A stretch of 64,000 bases of DNA from Toxoplasma gondii ME49 (lineage: Eukaryota; Apicomplexa; Conoidasida; Eucoccidiorida; Sarcocystidae): contig NC_031470.1 of NCBI RefSeq assembly GCF_000006565.2, forward strand, positions 1 through 64,000. The letters are read 5' to 3'. Of the stretch, positions 10,762 through 24,395 are shown piece after piece. Numbering within the stretch: the first letter of the stretch is position 1; each line of letters begins with the position of its first letter. Below the pieces are notes generated by a model. It was not told the DNA's origin, ran no database searches, and worked only from the letters and a program-made list of their open reading frames with translations. The position numbers and the translations under genes were made by a program.

Positions 10762-12364
10762 AGGTACAACGCACTTTGTCAGTGGACAGGAGAATACGAA
10801 CGTCACACACGCGTAACACTTGGCGCGGACTCAATCGGAACACGACCGAAGTCAGGCAGCACGCGCCATGACAACCCCATGACAAACTAGCCAGGTAACA
10901 ACCGACGACAGGAAAACACGACGAACGTGCGAGGCGACACAGCGGAAGACCATGGCAGGTGGAAACAAGGACACCACGAGATCTCACACACATTGCCGAC
11001 GCCACCATACTTGCTGCCGCTGAGAAACCGCACCACCTCCGTCGCAAGACTGCAATGATGGCGTCGCTGAAGCGCCTCGTCCCCAGTCACATCCGCTGTT
11101 CATCCGCCTGCCCTGGAAACCCTCCAAACGAAATGCGCTCTCACTGTCCCGACTGTTTCAGTGGGAACCGACGACTAACACTCATACCGGAAATCGGCCA
11201 CATGCGCCGCTCTCCTTTTGACCACATCCGACACATCGCGATATCCCTCGAGTGGATGTCCCGTATCGGAGTCGACCGCCAGACCAAGCCCAACGATTTG
11301 ATATCCCCAAGCCGGACCTCAGTCTCGAGGCACTCCGATGTTGGCTCCGCAGCAGGGATACAACAACGTCGTTTCATCCCTACGCTCCAACAGGAACGAG
11401 CTAGTGCTTGCCTTCTACGGTATCATCCATTACCACTGCCGTTCTGGAGGGGCGTCGCTCCTGTGCCAGAATAGCTGCCTCAAACACTGCCACGTCGAAC
11501 AAATCCACAACAGCGCAAAATTCCACTTACAGCCTGCAATGGTACAAACACGAAGCGCGACACTCATGCCTTTCAAAAACAGATGCATCAGTTTTCTCAC
11601 ACGCCGTAGACTCTGGGAAAATGGACGTTGCCCGTCAGCCGTTCCAGCGTTAGAGCCGCAGCGGATGTGCATTAATACTTCGCTCGAAAACAGGACGAGC
11701 CCATACATGGATCTTCCACATCGATCAGAAGCCATGGGCGTCGACGGGGTCGAGACTACCCGCACAAACGCCCGCTGCCCGTCTCAACCATGTTCCGGAA
11801 GCGTCCCCCGATGCATATGGCGGCCACACGTACAACGCACTTTGTCAGTAGACAGGAGAATACGAACGTCACACGCGTAACACTTGGCGCGGACTCAATC
11901 GGAACACGACCGAAGTCAGGCAGCACGCGCCATGACAACCCCATGACAAACTAGCCAGGACACAACCGACGACAGGAAAACACGACGAACGTGCGAGGCG
12001 ACACAGCGGAAGACCATGGCCGGTGGAAACAAGGACACCACGAGATCTCACACACATTGCTGACGCCACCATACGTGCTGCCGCTGAGAAACCACACCAC
12101 CTGCGTCGCAAGACTTAGATGACGGCATCGCTGAAGCGCCTCGTCCCCAGTCACATCCGCTGTTCATCCGCCTGCCCTGGAAACCCTCCAAACGAAATGC
12201 GCTCTCACTGTCCCGACTGTTTCAGTGGGAACCGACGACTAACACTCATACCGGAAATCGGCCACCTGCGCCGCTCTCCTTTTGACAACATCCGATATAT
12301 CGCGATATCCCTCCAGTGGATGTCCCGTATCGGAGTCGACCGCCAGACCAAGCACACCGATTGA
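10762..12364 (+). repeat. Satellite A array, third block
   Basis: About one and a half units with a boundary at 11705. The first unit carries the CAACAGCGCAAAATTCC variant at 11511, as in the unit split by the NUMT. The second shows the ACTTAGATGACGGCATCG variant (about 12113) also present at 6862. It stops at a gap inside the unit. Confidence 0.93.
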
Positions 12365-12493
12365 NNNNNNNNNNNNNNNNNNNNNNNNNNNNNNNNNNNN
12401 NNNNNNNNNNNNNNNNNNNNNNNNNNNNNNNNNNNNNNNNNNNNNNNNNNNNNNNNNNNNNNNNNNNNNNNNNNNNNNNNNNNNNNNNNNNNN
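12365..12493. other. Assembly gap (129 N)
   Basis: A run of N at an A-to-B switch. The left flank ends just after the shared word GACCGCCAGACCA and the right flank resumes slightly further along the equivalent part of B. The missing piece could be a hybrid A/B unit. Confidence 0.99.
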
Positions 12494-13003
12494 GGTGTGC
12501 ATTTCCTCAGGGCCGCTAAGACACCATCCTGCCCCCCTTCCCAGCCACAACAACGAACTACTCCTTGTTCCGTCCCCGGGTGTCAATTACCACTGTTTCT
12601 ACCGTAGGCACTCAGCAAAGACACACTGCCACACACCAGCACCCGAGTGACACGACTTTCGCATACGCGTTGTACTCGCTGATGTCTGCCTACTGCCTGA
12701 GACGCAGCACCACAGGTCGCCAGAAACGGTGCGTCTCAAACAAACTGCGGAAGCGCCCCTCACAACACACCCCACACGTCGGAAAAACGGACGCTCCCCA
12801 CAGGCTCCTTCGATTTTAGCACAGCATCTCATGAGCAATACAGGCACGCAGTAAACAAGGATCGAGTCGATGAACGACGAGCCCAGATTGATAAGATCCC
12901 ACGACCGTCGGCGGGGTCGAGAAATTCCGCATGGACTCCTGTTGTCCTCGTAGGGACCAGGGCCTGCTTCTGATCGGTGTTGCAGCAGTCCCGGGAAACA
13001 CAT
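12494..13003 (+). repeat. Satellite B copy 3
   Basis: Matches satellite B copy 1 (8731-9240) almost exactly, and both end at the same word GGGAAACACATG, after which the two loci are unrelated. Copy 3 therefore shares the longer right end with copy 1, not with copy 2. Confidence 0.92.
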
Positions 13004-13317
13004 GCGTCGCTTGGAATTACAACACACTCGGGTATGTTGTGTCTTAGAGGGAGGTTCAGCAGGTACCGGAGGAGTCTACGTCTATGCACCCTGAGGGAAC
13101 AGCACTACGGAGACAACGCGGCCCGTGGCATCCCAGTCTAAGCAAGACACTGTCCTATGGCCCAGAACACACCAAAGACCTGGGATACCATAAGCATAAC
13201 CGCAAGGCACAACCACCGTCGGAAAACGACCGCATTCAGACGCAGTTAGAACGATTCTCTGCTTCTACCATTCACCGAGGACGAGGCCTTTGTCGTCGCA
13301 CTCGACGACCCTGCATG
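13004..13317. other. Spacer, nothing recognised
   Basis: About 310 bases between satellite B and direct repeat C. No gene, RNA or repeat could be supported. Confidence 0.6.
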
Positions 13318-13937
13318 TCTCGACAGTTTGCATATGTGATCTCAGCTCCAGGGAGGGATTTACGCCACCAGCTGCTGGCGTCGTCACCCTTCCCCCGATC
13401 AAAGGAAATCCCGATACGTCCCAAATAATGTCACTTCCCACTAGTTCCAAAGGCCAGAAATGACTGCCGCGTGACGACGTCGTACTTCTTGCAGCTGAGG
13501 AAATTCACGATGACGTGGTAAGCCGACATGCAGTGAAGGCACTGCAGAAACGCTGAGACCCCAATGACGCCACATCTTCCCGGGTCATCCATTTACGCTG
13601 GCAACACTCTAAAATCAATACGCCCTACGCTCCACGACCTTACTGTCGGGTTACGAGCCCTACATCTGATAGTCTTCACGATCCGATACTTCCCAAGCCG
13701 TCGACCTCACTCGCATACAGTCTACCAGGGCAACACGGCGATGGAATCGCATTCTGTTTACAGGCTCAAGTTCCTGATTACGTACCACTGCATGCTGCAC
13801 AACAAATGACGGCAGTTCCGGTTCAGGGTGTGCTGTGAACGCACCACGGTACTAAACCAACTGTTGCCAACGAGTCACCTTTTGCAGACGCTTGAGCATT
13901 TGGATTCTGCTGACGATGCGACGGCTTTACCCTTTGT
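13318..13937 (+). repeat. Direct repeat C, copy 1
   Basis: About 620 bases repeated at 16432-17051 (offset 3,114) with only a few substitutions, for example CTACCAGGGC against CTACAAGGGC and CCACTGCATG against CCGCGTCATG. It starts at CTCGACAGTTTGCATATGTG and ends at CCTTTGTATTCT. The 81-codon frame inside is conserved only because the DNA is, and I see no protein features. Confidence 0.93.
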
Positions 13938-16431
13938 ATTCTGTCACGCTGCATACGGCGTGAGATCGACTATGCACCTTATATACACTAGGTATGCATA
14001 ACGTGCACGCTATGCTGCAATGGGTCGCCAAACTATACTCGGGCCGCGTAATATGTCCGCTCAGTCACCGCGTACATTCCGGCGTACGAGCTACTGACGC
14101 TTCCCATTATCAGCGTTGCTGAACGGATGATAGCGTCCTCTGGTGTCATCTGCCACCCATGCTTTCGTAGAGGCCTCTTGGAATCTGCTCGTCCAAGTAT
14201 CAACGATGTGCGCTCGATGACACTGCAAAACGTTTGACCATTTCCCTACCGTCTGTGGGGGACGCAATATATCGCCAGACATGTTGGGTTAGGGATGGCC
14301 TGAAACGAATTCCTTGAAAGGACGTGCTCGGCCGTAACAGGTCTGGGAGAGGTCGGGCGACCGCGTGATTCTTGCAAGGGAACATGCGATTACTGGCGCA
14401 CCAACAACTCCCACGCTCTTCTGCCCAGGTTCCATCAAGAAGATAGCGTTGCGATTCAGCCTACCCTTGTCAATGACGTTCGTTGGGCCAGGGAATCATC
14501 AAACACGTCTAACGAAACACACACACCATGGGGCACCACTGCATGTCTGAGATACGGATAGACTAACCACGCCTTGCCATCCTTCCACGATCGTCGAGAC
14601 TGCCCACCACGCTCCGTGTCCACAGGGGTCGGGTACGCACCGGCGGAGCGTTACCCGCAAGCAGGCATAGCACGGCGCATTTTAGGCAGCATGCTTGAAG
14701 GCAGCACAGAACCGACTACCTCCGCCGAAAAGCCACTAACAAAAAGAATGCGACACTACAAGTTACACGCGAGTTCAGATACGTGTGTAGGGGCCAGCCG
14801 CTCATCTTATATGAGAATGAGGTACCAATCGTGACTCTAGTTGTCGACTCCAACGTCCAATCCGTGACACAGGGGGCCGCTGTCAGGGTCTTCGTCGACC
14901 ACGTCAAAACCAAGCCTGAGATAAACGCCTTCTCGAACTGGTAACCTTCCAGTGTAAACAGTCTGCTGAAGACTGCGTGGTGTGCGCTTACCTGTTGCAG
15001 CTGACGCAACCGGCGATGGACATCTCAGCAGACGTAGGATGCATGCAGCGCTGAAACCGGTTGCCTGCCACCACACCTGCCACTCATCAGACTCCATTGT
15101 CAGTCCTCCAAAGTTAATCCTCTATCAACGTTATGACATCCACAGTCAGCTGCGACGCTTTCGCTTCATATTCAAACACACACAGGCAAAACCATTCTCC
15201 AAGTCTAGCACAGATCACTTGCGATCCCAAGTTGTGACCGTGTATCCTGTCGTCACCCCCAAGTTTCTGTCTAACGTACTGTCTGAGTCTTAACACGAAG
15301 ACAAGACAAGACCCACCAGGACCACGCAATGAACACAACCTTATGCCTGTCAGTTGGTGGACAGCGGCTTACCCCTTGGTAGTGTCAAAGGATTGCCCCA
15401 TTATTCGACATTTGACTCTGTTCTGACACATATTCACGTTGTCGGCAAAAGCCCTCATCTCCATTATACATGCTCCATCGAGCCGACAGGTATCTCACAG
15501 TTCCGCCCGCTGCCTCTTCACCTGCGGAATTATCCCCTCCCTCGCAAAGACGATTGAGTGAATAGGACTCGTCGCATTCGACAACGCACTAGACGCAACC
15601 CCTTCTTCCTAACTCCGTGACATTCCCTGCCCCATATTCGATACGCACAGTTCCTCAGCGAGTACAACCGTACGCGGTATCTTCCCTTCCCCTTCCGGTA
15701 TAGCGGGACGAATATCCGTAACTCTTGCTTGAATCAAAGGGAGACGTCCCTGACTTAACCTCTCAGCCAGAAAGGACGTTCTCATTAGATCTTCGAGATC
15801 CAGACAAGCCGCCTACAGTCTGTTGGAGACGCCACAAGCCGCCATACATGTTGGAACGGAGACTGGATGCAAGCACGTAGGAGCTGTCTCGGAATTTGCC
15901 GCCAAGGGAGTTCTGACGAGCTGTCAGACGTCATGGGCCTTATCGCAAATAACGCGGTTCTCCAACCTGGGATTACGACTAAGAGGCTGCTGGGCAGGAG
16001 CCACTCGGCGAAAGCGCTGAATCGGAGGGAACGTTCATCATCTAACTTCTTCTCTGGGCACTGATGTCTCAGAAACCAGAGACAACCACCGGGTGAAAAG
16101 ACAAATCATGCTATCGGCATTATCCCTCATACGGATGGGATAGCTGAACCCCACTGCACGACCGTCCGGTTCGTGCCTCCTCGACACGCTCCTCCTCTAT
16201 AGAGTCCATGAAAAAAAACAGTAACACAGCGTGTCTCTGCCCGCAGACAGAACGCGTCGGAAAACACGCAGCTCGTGTCACCACAACCGCAGCAAATCCC
16301 TGCCCATACGATCGACACCACTCCGAACGTGTGATGCGTCAAGAAGACGTACGAGGGTTGGGCAAAAACGTAACATATCATGTGAATTCAAATACTTTGG
16401 GGGAGAGGGGGATGCTCCGCATCGATTGCTG
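13938..16431. other. Inter-repeat region between C copies
   Basis: About 2.5 kb without a supported gene. It holds older, diverged repeats: 14525-14710 resembles 21950-22105, and the stretch around 15808 (GCCTACAGTCTGTTGGAGAC, then CAAGCCGCCAT) resembles that at 21759. Open frames reach at most about 100 codons on both strands. Confidence 0.65.
14525..14710 (+). repeat. Diverged direct repeat D, copy 1
   Basis: Shares an ordered series of words with 21950-22105: GAGATACGGA, CCATCCTTCCACGA against CTATCCTTCCACGA, CGAGACTGCCCACCAC against CGAGTCTGCTCACCAC, and CGTGTCCACAG. Substitutions and small indels are spread throughout, so this is an old duplication. Confidence 0.7.
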
Positions 16432-17051
16432 TCTCGACAGTTTACATATGTGATCTCAGCTCCAGGGAGGGATTTACGCCACCAGCTGCTGGCGTCGTCA
16501 CCCTTCCCCCGATCAAAGGAAATCCCGATACGTCCCAAATAATGTCACTTCCCACTAGTTCCAAAGGCCAGAAATGACTGCCGCGTGACGACGTCGTACT
16601 TCTTGCAGCTGAGGAAATTCACGATGACGTGGTAAGCCGACATGCAGTGAAGGCACTGCAGAAACGCTGAGACCCCAATGACGCCACATCTTCCCGGGTC
16701 ATCCATTTACGCTGGCAACACTCTAAAATCAATACGCCCTACGCTCCACGACCTTACTGTCGGGTTACGAGCCCTACATCTGATAGTCTTCACGATCCGA
16801 TACTTCCCAAGCCGTCGACCTCACTCGCATACAGTCTACAAGGGCAACACGGCGATGGAATCGCATTCTGTTTACAGGCTCAAGTTCCTGATTACGTACC
16901 GCGTCATGCTGCACAACAAATGACGGCAGTTCCGGTTCCGGGTGTGCTGTGAACGCACCACGGTACTAAACCAACTGTTGCCAACGAGTCACCTTTTGCA
17001 GACGCTTGAGCATTTGGATTCTGCTGACGATGCGACGGCTTTACCCTTTGT
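16432..17051 (+). repeat. Direct repeat C, copy 2
   Basis: Partner of 13318-13937. The flanks on both sides are unrelated to those of copy 1, so the ends are sharp. No terminal inverted repeats or obvious target duplication were seen, which argues for recombination or gene conversion rather than a transposon. Confidence 0.93.
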
Positions 17052-20000
17052 ATTCTACCGCATTGCATAAGTCGAGCCATTGATTATGAACGTGCCATGA
17101 AACGGGTACGCGTCACCCAAATCCCAACACTCTGTTGCTCCCCTCACAACGTTCCCGACTCGCGCGAAGTTCAAAGACTGAGCACGTCAAGACGCACTGG
17201 ATGAAGCGTCATGCCTAAACGATCCTGCGTTGCGACACTGCACTGTTCATGCGTTCGGCGAGGTCTCTTGCAGAACCAGTGGCATGAGTTTTTCCCTCCT
17301 CCCCCCGCGAGCAGCGAGTTGCTGCCGCTGCCATCGAGTGCCGGTCGGCACTTCTGCTGCCATAGAGAACGCCTCGGAGTTACCCGCCCGCGCACCAACA
17401 CTGCCAGGTCTATTGATTCACAAAGCATCCACTATCTGCCTACCACCTGTGAAATAAGACCGCAATTCACAATGATGCTGACGACGGGGAGCGCATGTCA
17501 TCGAATGCCCACCATGAAATGGCGCACTGGAGTCACGGCCCATGTGATGCAGCAAAACCGTCAAACAGTGACGAGGTCGCCGCAGGGTAAGCGTATATAG
17601 TGGTCATTGCCAACACGCCTGCTGCCCTCCCGACATACAAAAAATTAGCTTCGCACTTTCTATGAAGGTGCCAGCTGCAACCGGTTGATCAAAAAATCAC
17701 ACGGAGTGAACAAAGTGAAAGAGGTGTAGCCGTGTCGGGGAAGCCAACTGCAAAGTACCGGGGCGGCATTCAGGGCAAAGCAATGGACAGTTATCGCAGA
17801 ACTTGATCCCAAGCACCTGGCTTGCTTGTGTTTAATTACGTAGCGACCTCTGCTAGTGGACTCACATTTGACACCCCATCTCAGTGGGATGGAGGCGACA
17901 GGAACAAGCTCACACCCACTCGTATCGTATCTGGTTTTCACATGCTCACTCACCGAAAAATGAAGTCCCTCCTGAAACATGCGACAGTCCTTTATTGTTC
18001 TGCAGCAAGGCGTCGCCATTTCCGGAACGTAGACACTTCTCTTTCGAGTGCCATCGGACTGAACGCGTCTCCCATGGAGCCACGCGACGTCACATGAAGC
18101 ACAAACGACCACAACACTTGCTCCGCAACTTAATCCTCCACATATCCGTTTACATATGAGAGTATACTGCAGTTAAAGGGTGTCAGAGAAGACTGTTGCG
18201 TCACTGACTCGCACGCCAAGCTATCGACAGATTATGCAGCACTCTTCGTAGGCACTTTGACATGGATCCCTTCCCGCGTCCTTTTCCGCTTCGACCACGC
18301 AATCCTGGCAAATTTTGTCCGCATCCCGCTGCCGGCCTACTTGCTGTCGCTGAAAGGAAGTCGAACGCAGATTTATTTGAGCAAACGGCACAATACAACC
18401 ACGAGCCTGGTGGTAGCACGATCGAGTCGGCTTTGGGCAGTGGTTTGAAGTCCCCTAACTGTACACTTCAACATTTCTACCGAGGACTGCATGTCTGCGC
18501 TTGCCTGGTATGTAAGGGCGAAGAAGACGTTCTGAACATTCGCTAAATAGTTTAACACCTCCACGGTTATGATCACGGTGACAATCTGGCTTTCGCAATC
18601 TTCACCGAACAGATGCGCAAGTTGCAGTGGACAGGAACACCAAATTCGATCGTTCCAGATTCCGTGCAACTGCGCACTTAATGCGTCATCGGAACTTCCG
18701 CGCTGATAACGTTCCCGATGCACTAGGCCCCACCAAGCAGCAAGGTGTCTTGTGTCACTTTGCACCCGCCCCCCCGTCAGCGTTGTTTTCCTATCGACAC
18801 TCACAAGACGCTCCATCCCTCAACTACCCCGCGTCCCCAACACAAAGGCGGACACCCTATCATGTGCCTACAGCCTGTGCAGAGACACCACAACCCACCA
18901 TGAATAGGGAAAGCGGGATACTAAGGGCCAGTTTCTGCCAGCGAGATGATCCGCTTGACCGGCTGTGAACGAGACGTGGCGAAAGGCTTGCCTTCGGGTT
19001 CTGAACGAAACTGATACAGAATGGAGACAAATGACACACCCCTTCGCCTCAACTACCAGTTGACGCTATCCACATGGCACGCAGAGGGCTAACGGCGCCT
19101 CTGATAACAGCCTCCACGTTGTCCGGGAATACGAACAGATGCTGCCATCATTACGAGGTAACACAGGACCACCGTCCACCAATGTTAATCACGATGAGCA
19201 GTGAATAAGCAGAGGGACGTGTACTCGAATTGACACGGGTTACCTGCACACATCAGGCCATCGCTGATACAAAGTAGGTCTCGTAGGTGTCTCAGACGGT
19301 GACAAGAAATGAGTGGTAGTCAGCCGTCACAGCTGGACAGCCCGTAGGCAAACAGGAAGGACACGTGGAAGCCAATGGGAAGCCCCGCCCACGAATCTGG
19401 GAAACCGCGAGAGCCATGCTGCGTCCCGTGCTATTTACCAGTCCATCCTGAGTACACGGGAGAATCTGTCTTGCGAGCACACTACTTGGTGCTCTACGGA
19501 CAAACAAGGCTTATGGCATGCTTCAGTCTAGAACCCATCTACGTCCCGATCTAAACATAAAGAATTTTCGAAACCGTCCGCTGCCGGCTACCACGGATTG
19601 CTACGTACCAGTTTCCTCTGAAGAAATCCCCCCACAGAACGACGCGATAGGAATCACAGAAGTCGCTGTCAGCGAAACGCCTCTACTGTCTCTAGCTCCA
19701 TGAATCCATGTTCTGCTGTTGTTTTCGGAAATGTAGCAGAAGATTCCAGTGAGCCCTGGAAGACCCTGCCGCATCTCACGCTCCCTATCAATTTCCAAAC
19801 TTCCGTCTCCTGCCTGACACGCCGGACCGGTTTCGACACCGAGCTTGTATCATAACTAGTGTTCCTTACCTTTTCGCGCTGCGGCGCGTGAACAAACAAC
19901 AAACGCTCAGAGCACAGAAACAGGTCAGTCATATGGAGGGCACACGGGTTGCAATCCCGAAATTAAAGCAGCTCCCCCCAACTGACGAGCGCCAGGTGTT

Positions 20001-21374
20001 GAGCGTGTCATCTGTCTGTCATCGACGACAACGAAGTGTGGTACTGCCGTGGATTGAGTCAATACCTCATCAGGACTTTCTTGTTGACTCATGTGTTCGG
20101 AGCCAAACTTCGAATTACGTAAACCATGTCTAGGAAAAGAGACATATATCATATCCTATGAGAGAAGCGCAATTGGCGCACAGTGCCAACATTCCTATGG
20201 CGCAGTTGAGCCTAAAATATGCCTCCGAGCATCAGTAGCCGCTATCACCGGGGATTGATATCCCACTGGGAGCTGGACTCAATTTAGCTGAAGATTCTCG
20301 TAAGCGTAACGCGAGATCCCCCAACAGTACGCAGATCTCTATCTTTGCTCATGGTCCACAGACGTCGGCAAGTGCAGGCATGACATCAGTAGCCTGTGCT
20401 TATGATACGATACACAGGCAGCACACTCAGGAGATTTATTTAGATAGCATACCTTAAATTTCAGTATATATCAAGTGTCAAGACAGAAGCCGTATCCCGA
20501 TTTGAATCCATGCAGAATCGTCGTACACACAGTGTGTACCACGTACAAACATCACGGTTCCACTTCACCCCCACACATACTTAAGGAAGAAGAAAAGAAA
20601 CATCGGAATCACACCGTAAGGAACTTGATGGCGACGTGCCACCAAGTGCCCGAACTGCGCGGAAGAGTTCTACGACGAAGACTAAAATCCACTAGAAATT
20701 CACCAGAGTCCTTCACAGATTAGGCGCATGACAGCAACCTTCAGCTTAGGGTTAGTTTTCAACAGACGCCTTTTGCTCCTCAGTCCGCTAAAATACGCGT
20801 TGTATCAGTCGCGAGTCTCGCGAAACAGGTGCCTATATACGACAGTTAATATATATCTCTACTAGTGTCAGCTGGTTTGCCCAGGTCCGACAATGATATC
20901 CCACCGCAGTGTTGTGCACGATCAAGCACGCCTGCACTTACATTCTTTCTCTTGCGGAAACGTTCCACAAGAGCAAACAACAGTCACCATGGGAGCCTGT
21001 GCCCATAAAGCTTCTCGATCCCTAGTGGTCCTCATCATTCAGATGCCCCTTTCACACCTTCGACAGACACACGTCGTCAGACACTTGCCGCGCCATGCCC
21101 CTGTGTTATTTTCGCAAAACCCTTCAAGCAGCCCGCTGCCACATTGGACTCCCTACACGTGTCCTTTGGAGTTTACTTTTCTCATCGCTGATTCAGCTAG
21201 CTCCGCACTCGCTTGATCCGTGACTTACCCCTGGTTGCTGCATAACAACACTAAGCAGCACAGGCACAGTGCACGGCAGCTGGGTGCTTGGATATACACA
21301 GAACTGTAGGCGCCTGCGGATCACGGAAAATACATTAAGAGCGTGTTGATTCCTGACACACATTGCTATATTGC

Positions 21375-21392
21375 CACACACACACACACACA
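21375..21392. repeat. CA dinucleotide microsatellite
   Basis: Nine CA units in a row. It is a simple sequence repeat that could be length-polymorphic between strains. Confidence 0.9.
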
Positions 21393-21949
21393 GTTTTACC
21401 AACAGCACGCTCTCTCCTAGGCACACACTACCCAGTTCCACACATCCATGATTCCACTACGGTAACGGTCTGCCGCTCGTCAAACCTGTCGAGTCGACGA
21501 GGTCAGTGGCACATGACCTCAAAAGCATACTCAAGCGCTGATAACTCCGTGCCACTCTTCCACCTCGTAAAGAGTCGCCTTATGTCCCTACTACAGGCAA
21601 TTCCACGTTACATCGCCTTTTCCACAAAGCACATGCTTGAACTGTTTCACCCTTCCTCCAGTCTCACCAGTTAATCCAGCTCGCCTAAAGGGGAGACCCC
21701 CCGGATTTGATATTTCACCCAGACATGAAGTTCTCATTGAATCTACAACATCCCAACAACTCGCCTACCATCTGTTGGTGACACCGCAAGCCGCCATGTT
21801 AGCGCAGGGATGGGATTCGAGCAGCTGCGGGGCTTGCTGACAAGGAACTCTGCCAAGATGGCAGTCCCCACGGCCCTTATTGGCAAAACTGGAGAGAGAG
21901 TCAGCGAAAATATCTGAAGCGACACAAACCACGTGACACCTCTGCCTTT

Positions 21950-22105
21950 GTGAGATACGGACAAACTGACAACGCCTCACTATCCTTCCACGACCATCGA
22001 GTCTGCTCACCACACTCCGCGTCCACAGCGCCCGGAAGGCATCGGCGGCACGGTACTGGCATGCGGGTAGAACACGGCGGATATCAAGCAGCACGTTGTA
22101 TCGCA
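21950..22105 (+). repeat. Diverged direct repeat D, copy 2
   Basis: Older partner of 14525-14710, with the same word order and orientation. The upstream segment at about 21757-21800 likewise matches the region around 15808. Confidence 0.7.
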
Positions 22106-23971
22106 GCCTGACGCGATTAACGCCTTAGAGACTGTCACAACACGGACGTATTTGACACTATACGAGCACAAAAAGCAAGTGGCGTAGATCTCAATTTCGC
22201 GAGAATTCAGGTAAAAATCGGATCATCCGGTTTCTGTTGTTCTGCCACGATGTGGTTCTGCGCGTCACGCTATGCGAATTACGCATGACAGAACCCTTTT
22301 CGCCAGCGTTCGCTCCTCCGATTGGCGGTACGTATGATCACTTTTGTACGGGGTCAGCACGCTCTCTGATCGCGGGCACCCCAGTCATAAAGGCGCTGGT
22401 TGACTGCTTGTCGTTCGTGCGCCTGGAGAGCAGGTCCTGTGTCGGTATGAAGGAATCCTACTAGTTTCAGCTGTTCAAAAAGGTAAAGATGCTGCCAGAA
22501 ACCATCTTTTCCAGTTTTGCCTCGTGTGGATGCATTCGCCTGGATTTATGCCTCACAGGGCGCTGTTCCACTAACCAGTCCCAAACCTTCCTCCACGCAA
22601 TCGAAAGCGCATTGCAGTCACCCGCATCATGCCCTATCCGTCTGTTGCAGCTGCAACTGCTTGCGACCACGTGCTCTGCTCACTGCGGCATGAGCTCTAC
22701 CTGAGTGACCCAACCACCTTATAGCTTCCGTACAGAAATCACCTGCAGGATAACATTTCGGAGAAACCAAACCACTGTAGCCATGTTCCTCTACCGGCAT
22801 TTGATGCTACACGGACACACATGATCATTCTGTAGATATCATCCTCACTATCGTAACTCGTCACGACGCGGCGTTTTAGGATTTAGAGAATTCGTCCCCT
22901 TCACCTGAAATATGACCCATGGTAAAATAACACATACACGCACACACTCCGTATATTCATGCTCCGGTATGCCTTGTGCCTCCGATATACTCCATCCTGA
23001 ACTGAGTCACAGAACGATGTGACGTGGTATCGTGGTAAACATATCGGCAACCCGCTGTCTCTCCCATCTACCATCGTGAGTCAATTCCACTGGCGTGGAT
23101 ATAATCGTCGAGATGCACTCTCGTGCATCGATACGACCAAGTAAACACTCCTGCAAAACCATGACAATGAACCTACAGCCTGTTCATGGACCACACAAGC
23201 AAAAACACCAAAGAGTTACAGGTTCCATCGTACCAACCAAATGAAGTCCCATGACCTTAGCACAGATAAGGAAGAGAATTACCTGTAGTCGACCCGGCCT
23301 CTGCTCTCCGAAAACGGAGAACGGAATCTACTCAGGCACAAAGTGGGGCCCGTCTCCTCCGGATCATCTATGAGCATCAACGGTAGACGAACACAAGCTG
23401 CACACGATTCATACACGAATGACACGTACACCACACTCTTAGAAGAGGACACCTTTCAGTCTCCACACCACCTTAGTTTCAAGCACTCCAAGAGCACATG
23501 TTGCGAGCCGAGTATGAAGAAATTTCACACCGCCGGTATAGGACCCCCATCAGCGAACCACCTTTGGCCTAGAAACTTGAAAACCTCACAGCCACCGCCA
23601 AAAGTCAGGGAGGCTGGAGACGCGTAGTGCACGTCAACCACTACACATGATCATGAGGTAAACGAGGGGCCCGGACCGAATAGCCGTCACCCATAAGAGT
23701 ATACACCAAACCGCATCTGAAGCATGCCGCACGTGTTTTGCCCACACACTCAACTACACCACCGGATACATGAGTTGAGTCTTTCCACAAACTCCGCCAC
23801 GCGGCGGCACAAACTGCATGACGAAACGAATGCGATTTGTAACTTTTGGCACCCTGCAACAATCGCCCCGTCGCATATGCGTACTTCCCGGAGCTGGAGA
23901 AACACGCGACAGCCGGTACGGAAGAACACTTCCCCCAAACAAACGGTCCTCGCGGACACTGCCGGTATACC

Positions 23972-24395
23972 GACCCAACGCGTGACTCGACCCGGCACTG
24001 CGCCTATCCTGTTTCACACCATCGCCACTCTTCTTGAACACGTCACACCCTTCGCGAGTCACTCTGGTTTCACACCGCAGAGACACATGCTCTCCTACGG
24101 CTCTACAGAAGATATTTCTCCGCCTCAATTCAACAAACACCGCAGGCGACGTACCGTCTCAACCTGATTGTATGCCGCTCGGTTAACGCAGCGGGCCCCC
24201 GCTGACATATCATCCCACGAAACGGCCACCCTACAAAGGCATAGGTTGGCAGTTGGACTCACGACCACCGAATGAAATAAAATCACAGTAGCCCATCACA
24301 TCTCCCCACGCACCACACGTTCCGGCGCATGCTTTCGCCAAACGCTGAGCCTCCGGATATGCATGCGCCCACACACGATAGTGTCTCACAGTCCT
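23972..24395 (+). repeat. Direct repeat G, copy 1
   Basis: About 420 bases from GACCCAACGCGTGACTCG to ACACACGATAGTGTCT, repeated at 30994-31417 (offset 7,022). Most is near identical. A short central patch (about 24176-24215) is clearly more diverged, suggesting patchy gene conversion. Confidence 0.92.

Larger units (their letters stand above)
17052..23971. other. Gene-poor subtelomeric region with diverged repeats
   Basis: About 6.9 kb with no credible gene. Frames reach 150 codons but are balanced between strands and lack domains, signal peptides and coherent splice sites. Recognisable content is a CA microsatellite at 21375-21392, repeat D copy 2 at 21950-22105, and scattered forms of the word CCTACAGCCTGTG (18861, 23171) that also occur in repeat F. 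An AT-richer patch at about 20145-20480 was inspected for mitochondrial origin and gave no recognisable gene. Confidence 0.65.

Noticed and set aside
20145..20480. AT-rich patch suspected of mitochondrial origin
   Set aside because: No cob, cox or rRNA signature was found on either strand.
20740..20758. Interstitial telomere-like word TTAGGGTTAG
   Set aside because: A single short match with no array; expected by chance at this length.
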